From the NCBI GenBank assembly GCA_030272155.1, contig CP126193.1, forward strand, positions 1,612,001 through 1,676,000: a stretch of 64,000 bases of DNA. Reading direction: 5' to 3'. The stretch is from Tetradesmus obliquus (taxonomy: Eukaryota > Chlorophyta > Chlorophyceae > Sphaeropleales > Scenedesmaceae). The stretch's first letter is position 1; the number at the start of each line of letters is the position of its first letter. Below, one piece after another: positions 1 to 10,512 of the stretch. A program made the translations under genes and the position numbers. The notes beneath the pieces were generated by a model. It worked only from the letters and a program-made list of their open reading frames with translations, made no database searches and was not told where the DNA came from.

Positions 1-2279
1 GTGGCTGTTGTATGGCTAGCCAGAGTGCACGTGTGTCAGGCCGACGCCCCAAACCTCGGCATAGTTCTGTGCTCTGTGTGCTGTTCATAGTCCTGTGTGT
101 TTATACTGGCTCGCCTCAAGAGTGTGTATGTGTGGCCGGCGTCATTGTGTGCCAGCACTTGGCTGCGCGCTAATCAAATCGCTGCTGTTCAGTATGGACG
201 GCGCTGTAGCTGCCTTGTGCTGTGCTGTGCCTGCAATCATGGGCTGAGCAGGGGTGATGTGCCAAACTGCAAGGCCACCTGGGTGCAGCTTGGAGCACTG
301 TTGTCTACCGGTTGCCCGAACCGGGCTGCCTTGTTATATCACTTAGTTATTTGTACCCTCACGTGCACGTGGGGCAGGTGGCATGCTGTGTTTCCACCTA
401 CACCACAATTTTGTCGCACTGTTTGCTCCACGCCACCCTCAGATTCCAGCAGCATCTGCCTGCCCTGCCTGCTGGATGTATAGTGGCAAGGACAGGGGCG
501 CATCACGCGACGCATGTCCTGCTATATAGCTATGATTGGTGCTTCTGTGTGCACGGTTGCATGGCGCGCCTGTCTGCGGTGAGCTTTGCTGGGCGTGCAA
601 GTTGTGTTCCTGGCAGCCGCTGCGCAGCTGTGCTGCATCGCTGCCATGTTGTCCCTCCTGCGTTGTAGCTGGTGTGATGTGTTGACAGCCGTGTGATGTG
701 GCCAGGTCAGTGCATCTGGCGTGTTTCTGTGCAAGCATGTTCCTGCATTGCAGTCGACATGTGCAACCCCTTTTTCTGCTGGTGTATACTACAAGTTTTG
801 TGCCAGTGCTGCTGTCAGTGGGCCCCACAAGGCTCCGCAGGCAGCAGCAGAGGCAGTGATGCAGAGCGATTGACCTGGCGTTGTGGGCATATGTCAGCTT
901 TGATGCAATGTGGAGCATCAGCTGGCTTGTTCCGGTCCCAGACGTACGACAGGCAGGCAGATGGTCAAAGCAAGAAAGTTCGACTAGCAGGAGTTTGGCC
1001 TTGGGGCATGTCATTGTTTCTGTACATACTCCTTGCGGGTGCTGCACCAAGCACCAGGGTGCATCGCGGTGCGTAAAGTTGGTTGGCTGACACGCCCAGA
1101 CGTGTCGCAGGCTAGGAACACTGTGCACCATTGGTATGCCGAGTCTCATCAGCAACCGGTTTTTCCAAACAACAAGAGTCCTTTTTGGGGGCGATTGGGC
1201 ATGTAGTTGGCCCTGAAGGCTGTGTGATCCCCTGATGGCTAGTCTAGTGGAAACTGGGACTGAGGCAGCGCGTGCACTGCATTTTTGCAGCCTGACCAGT
1301 GCTGCTTTTGCTGCATTTCTGCGTCCATACGTGTACTGCAACGCTTCACGCTGCAGGCCTGCTGCGGCACTGCTGTTGCAGCTGTTGTAATTGTTTTTTT
1401 AACTGTGACATCAGCATTGCAAGGCCGCACTGCGGCCTTTGGCGGCGGCTGGCATATTGTAACAGACTGTTTATCACATAACTCGCAGATATCATTTGGG
1501 AACGGACGGTGCGCTAGCATGCTGGTCGCTGGGTATTTGCTAGCAAAAAGGCTAGCAGGCTTATAACCCTTGTACAAAAAGGCTGTTTGGAAGCTTGCAG
1601 CTGGTGCTGTTCAGTACGACCCAACTGGCGCCTGGGTGTCCGTCCTAGCAACGTAGTGCGCGTGTTGTTGCATTGCGTCCCTGCAAAATGTGTCAACTGC
1701 AACTTGTCAACTGGCCCAGGGGGCCTCGCGTGTGGCACCAGTGCGCTGGTGGGTGGCAGACACAAGTGCGATGTATTGACGGTCCTGGCGCCCAGGCTGC
1801 TACTTTGCGTCAATCCGCTATCAGAACCACATGTTAAAGGTCTCTATCGCACATGGCGTATGCACGGGATAGGCAAGAGCTGCTGTGCTCGATGAGACGT
1901 GGGGTCACATGGCGGGCTTCGTACTCGTCCGTTGAGAGTGTGCAGCATAGCGGGCAGCATGGTCAGCACGTCACATTGAGCCAGCAACATATACAGTAAG
2001 ATTTATCTGCGGCTCAGAGGTTGGCGCACGTCGACACCAGCTGCAGGAGAGTAGGGCTAGGGCACATTGACAGTGACACACCCTGTTCTCGACCAGTACC
2101 TTGCCGCTGCCTTCAGTACGATACAGTTCGGTGTTGTTGGTATCACCATGCTTGCGTCGCACGCGCTGGTGGAGCCTAGTGTCGCACCTGCTGACATCAC
2201 AGTGACCCGCGTCACTGCCGGAGTCTGTTCATATAATAAATAGTTTTATCGATTTCCTCATGGACTGGACCGGCTGAGG
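1..2279. other. No gene recognised; probable 3' UTR/intergenic DNA
   Basis: I see no exon with family similarity or a consistent splice pattern here. Open frames on both strands are rich in Cys, His and Trp and look like random translation of TG-rich DNA. TGTAA poly(A)-type signals on the plus strand at 1386-1390 and 1458-1462 fit the long 3' UTR of a plus-strand gene lying left of the window. The last few hundred bases before 2280 must hold the promoter and 5' UTR of the CBP60-like gene. Confidence 0.5.
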
Positions 2280-3698
2280 ATGGCATTTTACGGCACCCCT
2301 GCAGTGCTGGAGCTGCCTCCTGAGCTCGCTGGGGTGTCACCTACTGTGCTGAAGGTGCGAGAATGTGAAACTATGCTTTCACCGTGGCCGCGATGGCGGC
2401 ATTACCCTAGCCAGCAATGGGCTGCAGTGTTATGGTGCTCCAACAGTTGGTGATGCTGCAGCCCGCCATCGTGCTGGCATGTGCTGCATGCGCACGGTAG
2501 AACAACGATCCTACACGTATCATGTGCGTTGGGACTTTGCAGGAGGTCCTGCTGCTCTTGTGCTGCACGAAATCTGCATGGCACTGGCGCTGCTTCTGCT
2601 GTGTCCCCAGGCCAGCGCATGCACCCCTGACTGCCTGCAATCGTCCTGTTGCCGCTTTCCTAATCATCTTGCAGGAGTTTCTGTCGGGCTTCAGCCGGCT
2701 GCTGGTGTCGCAGCTGGCACCAGAAATTCCTGAACACCGCGTGCAGGTGGCTGTGACAGAGCTGCTGGGCAGTGTGGGAGCCAACACACCCAAGCCAGTA
2801 GATGTGCGGCTGGAGTTCAAGCATGTGTGCAAGTGCGTAAGATGCCGCAACAGCAGCAGGGTCAGCAGCAGCAACTGCAGCGACAGCACTGCTGTGCAGG
2901 GATACGTTGCAGTGCGTGTCAGGCTGTCATGTGCCAATGCAGGCAGCGGCAGCATGCTGTGGCAGCGGAATGGCTCCAGCTAGGTGGTGGTTGTGTGGCT
3001 GTTGTGTTGTCAAGCACGCAGCTGTATGCTGCATGTCTGTGCTCGCAGCAGCAGCTTGGGCAGCAGCCTGCAGGCGCAGCGCGTCACCATGTTGCATATC
3101 CACAGACATAGTGTCAGCAGGATGCCTGATGAGGCATCAGCCCTGTTGCGCGCTGTGTTTTTCACAAGGTGTCAGCTCCAGCAGCAGCCTGAGCAGTTCA
3201 CCTATGCCAGGCGCTAGCCCGGAGCTGCAGGAGTTCGGCTGCAGCAGCTGCAGATATGGCATTTGCAGACACCTGCATGTGCAGCAACTTGAAGCTGCTG
3301 CTTGAAGCTAGCCTGTATCAGCGCCGAGCGAGTATGATCAAGGCTAATCCGGTACTGCCATGAAGCCTTCTTGCAAACACATAGGTGCACGGCTGCATCA
3401 TGTAAGGTGCCAATCAGCTTCACGCCGACCTCCTTCGCCCTGTTGCTGCTGCTGCTGCTGCTGCTGCAGGTTCATCGGCTGCAGCCTGGAGGACTGCCAG
3501 CTGTGCCGCAACAACCCCAGCAAGGTCTGCGACGACGCGGACTGCTTTGACCACCAGTACTGGGTGAGGCGCCCGCTGCGGCAGCTGTTTGCAGCAGACA
3601 ACAGAGCCAATGGGCCGCAGGGCAACATCCTCTGGCTGGGTGCTAACACACTCACATGCTCACATGAACCCCAAGACTGATACATCTCTGTCCATTTG

Positions 3699-3753
<55 letters not shown>

Positions 3754-4639
3754 TGCGTGATGACGGCAAGGGCGGCCAGCTCATCAAGGCTAAGTGCGGC
3801 AGCGACGTGTGCCTGCAGCTAGTCGACAAGGCCTCCAACACGCCTGTTGTACTGCCAGATGTGCGGCTGAAGCTATATGTTGTGAATGGGCAGCAGCTGG
3901 CTGGCAGTGGCCCCGGGGATGCGCCTGCGGGGCTGTATTTAAGTGATGACGGGCACCCGCTGTTTGCGGCGGCTGGCGTGCTGCCGGAGGATGACAAGGG
4001 CGTGCTGATCGAAGTGACGCAGGTGCGCTTGGTTTGGGGATCGCGGGGATTTAGCACCTGTGCTTTTAGCGCCTGCTGACGTGCTGACAGAGGAAGACAA
4101 GGGCATGCTGACTGAGGTGATTAGGGTGTGTTTGGGGTTGGGTGCTGTTGCGTGGAGTTGGTATCAAGAATTGCGCGGTGTTGGCACCTGGGCTTTGGGC
4201 ACCTGCTGCTGGCGTGCTGCCAGAGGATGACAAGGGCGTGCTGATTGAAGTGACGCAGGTGCAGCCTGGGGCTTCGTGCTGAGATAGGTGCGCTTGGCTT
4301 GCAGAGTTGTTGACACAGAAGATGCATCAATTGCATGCAAGCAGGCTATTGAAGCATCAACACAAAATACAGTAAACGCCTAAAAAACCCAGTTGTGTCA
4401 GTTGCTGCTGGCTTGGTGCTGTTTTGCTGGCTTCGATTTGCTTGGAAGCGTGCTTCTTGCGCATTCCAAACAGGGTGCAGGTACTGTAATGGCACCTGGA
4501 GCGACCTTGTGTCGGCAGTAGTTGTGTTGCCGCTGTATTGTCATGACCGCCAGCGGGCATTTTGTGTGGCGGCAGTGCAGGGGAACACAAGGAGCTGCTT
4601 TAGAATGCGGCCTTGCACAGCTTTTTACAGCAACTACTC

Positions 4640-4672
<33 letters not shown>

Positions 4673-5021
4673 CCTGGCTGGCTACAGGATGACCAGCTGG
4701 GCCCTGCAGGCCACATCCCTGAGCTGCAGTTCCTGGACAAGAACTCCAAGTTCAAGGTGCGGAGTGTTTTAGGTTGTTACAAAGTGTTACCTTTGAACAA
4801 GGTGTCACACAAGTGTTGATTAGGAAGCAAGGTTGACAGGGCATGGCGCAGCTGCAGTACAACAGTCAGCTGCAGCGAACATCTGTCATGCGGCTGCCTG
4901 CAACACCAGTGAAATACAGAGCTCACTAGCCAGCAGCCATAACGTTTGAGACTCGCCTGCCCTGCTTGCACCAGTGCTATCCTCAACGCTAGACGATCAT
5001 CATCATCATTATCTGCTGCTG

Positions 5022-5053
<32 letters not shown>

Positions 5054-6891
5054 GCTTGCAGGTGGGCGGGCGCACCTTCAAGAGCTTCAAGCTGCTGGCG
5101 CGTGCGGTGCGCTACGACGCCGCCAGCAGGCAGCAGGTCACGCTGGCGCAGGTGGAGAGCGAGAGCTTCAAGGTGAGAGGAGAAGGGGACAAGGGCAGCG
5201 TGAGGTTAATACCGCTGCTGCATTGCTGATGCACAGCTCTTCTTTGACCTGGGGGATGGATCAAGCTGGCGCGGGTGGAGAGTGGTTTTCTCAAGGTGAG
5301 GCTGCTGTGAGAGGGGCCAGGGTGGGCAGCTGTAGAGTTGCTGCTGCGCCCTTCTGTTGATTACAGAAATAAGACACTGTACTGTTGCGTGTGGGCTCAG
5401 CGCACTGCACGCACCTTCCTGACGCTGCTGCTGCTGCTAGCACAAGGCGACCACCAATAAGGGCCACGACGGCTGACACAAACATTTCTCACAAACATCC
5501 TTATGCCATGCCCTGCTGCTGCTGCTGCTGCTGGTGCCAGGTCACCACCAAGAAGGGCTATGACGGCTGCCGCAAGGCCGACTTTCTGCACGCGCACGAG
5601 CCCATCACGGACAAGACGTTTGCCAACCTGGGCGAGACCACCATCAGCAACCTCAAGGCCAACTTTGACGGCGTGGAGACAGGTGAGGCCTGCTGCATGG
5701 AGATTTGAGTCGGCTCGGTTGCTAGGCTAACAGGAAGGCTAACAGGGAAGGTGAGGTCACTTAAAAGAAATGAACAGTGAGGCGGCTAGGTTGATAGGCC
5801 AACAGGCAGGGCGGTCACACAGGCGGGGGCTGGCGGCAGCTGCCTGCACAGCCAACTTTGACGGCGTGGAGACAGGTGGGGCGTATATGTACATCTAGGT
5901 GAAAAGTGAGGCGGCTGGGTTGCTAGCTGCTGACAGGCAGGGTTGCCACAGTGCACCGCAGCTGAGGGCGTGGCTGCGCGGAGCTGTCCTCCTTCAAACG
6001 CAGATTTGGAATTTGTTTCAAATCCTGCTGCAGTGGAGGACCTGATGAGCCTGGTGCAGGCGTGCTGCAGCGCACCTGACCTGGAGGCGCGGCTGCGGCA
6101 GACTGTCCTTTTTGAAACGCTGATTTGCAAATTTAAAACGCTGATTCAACTTTTTCAAATCCTGCTGCAGTGGAGGACCTGATGAGCCTGGTGCAGGCGT
6201 GCCGCAGCGCACCTGACCTGGAGGCGCGGCTGCGCGAGACGCTCAACATGGCGCGCGACGCGGAGAAGTGGCGCAACCTGATGCGCATGCTCACGGAAAA
6301 GGTGAGCTGTGAATGCGGCAAAGGCAATAGCGCGGTACTGCTCTCAATAAATGCTAGCAGATGTGGCAGACGTAGCAGTGCAACCTGATGCGCATGCTCA
6401 CGGAAAAGGTGAGCCGTGAACACAGCCAGGGGAATAGCGTGGTGCTGCTCTGACTAAGATGATTCTAGCAGATGTGGCAGACGCAGCAGTGCAACCTGAT
6501 GCGCATGCTCTCGGACAAGGTGCGGCAGACTGTGTTGTATGCACACACAGCTATAGCCGAAGAGCACTTGTCTGCTGTTGCGTGCCTCCTGCACGGCAGC
6601 GGTGCTGCACCTTCTAGGCTAAATGGACATACGTGTTACGGCAAGCTTGCAGCAGTGGTGGCAGATAACTTTTCAAACAACAGCGGATTCGGTGTTTTCA
6701 GGGCTTACTGTTGATCCCAAAGTAACTGCTGCTGTTGCTGCTCACACTTCCGCTGCTGCTGCTGCTGCCAGGTGGTGTGGGATGACAGCCTTGCGCGCAT
6801 GTTTGTGCTGCCCACCGCAGCGCGCCCCCTGGGCCTGCTGTACAGGGCCAACAGGGCGCAGGTGGACTTCGCCAACCCCACAGGTGCGCGG

Positions 6892-6929
<38 letters not shown>

Positions 6930-9900
6930 GGTGCATTGGACAGTTTGTGCCCTGCAGACATCTTGAGCCATCAGCAACATAGCTGCCTTACAGACGCCGG
7001 CACACATGTAGCTCAGCTCTCAACGCAACCCTTACCCCCCACACACTGAAAACATACTCATTTGCAAACTACAACAAAACATTTCCTAATCTTCAACCAA
7101 CCGTTTTGCAGGCATCATTGTGAGCCTGCCCACTGCAGCGGGCCAGCTGCGCGTGGCGCGGCTCACCGACCGGCTGCAGGTGGCGGCAGCGCGCCACGTG
7201 GAGGCGCTGCGGGGGCTGGCTGCCGGCTACTGGCGCTACATGCGGCACCCCGGGTGGACCCTGGCACCCGATGCACTGGTGAGGCTTGGGATGATTCATG
7301 AGCAGCTGAAGGTTTGCAAGAGGCTTGCTGACAAAAAACATGAAGCACAGGAACATTGTTGTGGTGCAAGATAGCTTGTGCTGCTGCAGTGTACATCGGA
7401 GATGTGGAACTTACCTCGGAGAGAAACCGGTGCAGGCATATGCTAGAGACACTGGTGTGCAGCACTTACCACGTTTGTGCTGCTGCTGGGTGCTGCTGCA
7501 GGTGTGGGAGGAGGCGTCCGCAGCAAACATCATCGACGCGTTCACAGAAGCACTCGGCCAGGGTGACCCCACAGCAGTGGCTGACATGCACCTAGCAGCT
7601 CTGCAGCAGGCCCAGCTAGCAGCAATCAGCAGCGCAGCAGGCACATCGCTGCTGCGCGCACCGACACCCCTCGGCAGCGGATCCATCACGCCGCCGCCGC
7701 TGCTTGCAGGAAACGTAGGCCTCGGCGTCAGCCTGCAGGGCTCCCTGCCGTCCGGCCTGGCGGGCCTTGCAGGAAACCCGCTGGGCTCCATGGGCTTTCC
7801 TGCAAGCGGATCTGGCGCTGCGTGGGGCGCCGGCGGCAGCGCGGCTGCTGCTGCTGCAATGGGGATGCTAGGAGAGGCCGATCCTGCTGTTGCAGCAGCT
7901 GCTATGGCTGCTGCTGGCAGCACTGGGCCTATGAGTGTGTCAGGTACAACTGCATCGCCGGTGATGGGTGGTGGGCTGCCACGCGGCGTGAGCAGCGGCT
8001 ACGACAGCAATGCAGAGAGCGCGCTGGTTGGCTTTGTGCGCATTGGTGAGTTCACTTTTGCCGGTGCTGCTTGCTGTGTATGGCTTGGCATGATCAAGGC
8101 GGTTGCAGTAGATGGGAATGATTGGGGTTGCAGTTGGTATGATTTTGGTGGTCCAGCTGGCATATGCGCACGATTGCTGCTGTGTGTATCCGCAGTTTGA
8201 GTGCTTGACTGAGCTGAGAGCTTGGCTTGCAACTTACGCGCAGGCTATGCATCGATGTGCAACCTAGTGCAGCGCCTGCACGCTCACTGCCTTGCAACCC
8301 GCTGCTGTTTCACCTTACAGTGACACAAACCCACATCCTCCTGCTACTTGCTTCCCTGCACCACTTTGCTTCGCAACAGGCCAGCAGCAGCAGCAGCAGC
8401 AGGCTGCCGCCATCCACCACACGCTCTCCATGCCAAGTGCTGCTGCTGCGCGGGCCAACTCTGGCCGCCCCCCCATCACCACCAGCACGCAGCTGGGGGT
8501 AGCGCTGTCTGCGCCAGGGCCCATGACAGGCCAGGGCCTGCTGCTGCCGAATCAGCTGCCACACCAGCAGGTGTTTGGAGGGGGCCAGGTTGGGGCATCT
8601 CCCTTTGCGATCAACCTGCCGGTGAGTGCGGTGATGGTGATGGTTTACTTCACTGTTGGGAATGTTGGGTGGCGGCAGGGCAGGATGACAGCTGCGCTCC
8701 CTTTGCAATCAACCTGCCGGTGAGTGGGGTGATGGTGTGCTTAGGCTTTGAAGGGTGTGGGGTGCCGGCGGCGCAGGATGACAGCTGTGTAGAATGTGAT
8801 CCCTGCATGACGCCTAAAGCGGGATGCGCAGCTGCCCATGCGAGATATATCTCTGCGACGCCCACTTCGCTCCACTACTTCCATCTGCTTCACATGCTAA
8901 AAACTCTGAAAACTTCATGTTAGCAGCTGCCTATGTCTTTGAGTTGGCGGATTGACTCCAAGGATTGCTGTAACCTCTGCACCTCCTGCTTGCAGCCACC
9001 TGTCATCGCAAACATGACTGCATGCATTGCATTCACCAGCGCCTGACGCCCAGCATGCTGCTGCTGCTGCTGGTGCTGCTGCTGCTGCTGCTGCTGCTGC
9101 ACATCTCCGTCTGCAGGGCGTCTCAATGCCGCCACCGCCTCAGCAGCAGCAGCAGCAGCAGATGCTTGGGCTGGGCGCCGCCGCACAGTCTGGCGGCAAG
9201 GCTAGCCGCCCCAGCAGCTCCAGTTCCGGCTTTTCCGGCCAGCAGCAGCAGCAGCAGCAGCAGCTGAGCAGCAACACGCTGCTGCTGCAGCAGGCGATCC
9301 AGGAGGGCTGGCCTGCGCCGCAGGTGAAGGCAGTGCTGGATCAAATGAGTGATGAGGAGCTGCGGCAGTTGGTGGCTCAGCAGCCAGGTACTGCTGCTGG
9401 GGTACTGGCGAGGGCTGGAGGGGAGGAGCTGGCGGGGTTTGGGGCCATGGATGGCGTGGCGATGCAGCAGCAGCAGCAACTGGGCATGCAGCAGCAGCAG
9501 CAGCACATGATGATGCTGCAGCAGCCACAGCAGCAGCAGCAGCCGATGCGGAACATGGGGTTTCCCCGGGCTGATAGTGCCTTGCGGCAGCAGCAGCAGC
9601 AGGCGTGTGCAGACCAGCCGTTCAGGATGAACATGACGGTAGGCCCCGGCACACCAGTCACCAAGCAGGAGCCAGATGATCACCACAACCAGCAGCAGCA
9701 GCAGGGCCCGACGGCAGCATCTGCTGCTGCTGCGCTAGCAGCGCTGTTTGCAGATTCTGAAACATTGGCGACAGCAGGGGGACCAGGCCGCAGCTCGTTT
9801 GATGTGTCACTGACAGCTGATCAGATGACTGCTGCCGGGCTGCTCAACTTTTCTGCCGACTCCTTTGCTGGTGAGAGAAGGAGCTGCTGCAGCTGTATTA

Positions 9901-10480
9901 TGCTGCTGCTGTTGCTGCTGCTGCTGCAGCTGTAATGTGTTGGGCATGCGGCTGGCTTGATTTATTTGCGCCACGGTTGTCTTGGGATTTGAACTTGCAG
10001 CCGCAAGCACATGCCAATGTGTGCTCTGTCATGTGGCAGCTGGGCTCCGTATCAAGTAGCTTGTGCTTGCCAGCAGTTAACGGGTGACATGCAGCTGACT
10101 TCCAGCATCACTGCGCACCTACCTACATCGCACTTTGCTCCACATGTAATAGACGCTCAGTGGCTTACACACTGTGTGTTGTTTGTTTTGTTGTTGTGCA
10201 CTGACCGCCCGCCGCAGACCCCACGCAGTGGGGTGACATCTTGGAGAACCTGCGCCAGCTCAGCAGCGGCAGCGGCGGCCAGCCGCCGGTGCCCGGCGCG
10301 GCAGCAGCAGCAGCAGCAGTGGCGGGCGCAGGCCCCGCGCCCCTCAACAACTCCTTCAGCACCGAATGGATCCCTGAGCTGCTGTTCCGGCTGGAGAGCG
10401 AGTCAAAAGAAAAGGAGAAGAATGCGGCTGCAGCGGCGGCTGCTGAAGGCGCTGCTGCTGCTGCTGCTGCTGAGGCAGGC

Positions 10481-10512
<32 letters not shown>

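Noticed and set aside
439-1341. 300-codon open frame on the minus strand
   Set aside because: Composition (many Cys, His, Thr, Gln), no domain and no splice pattern; it lies opposite probable 3' UTR sequence. Long open frames arise easily in this stop-poor GC-rich DNA.
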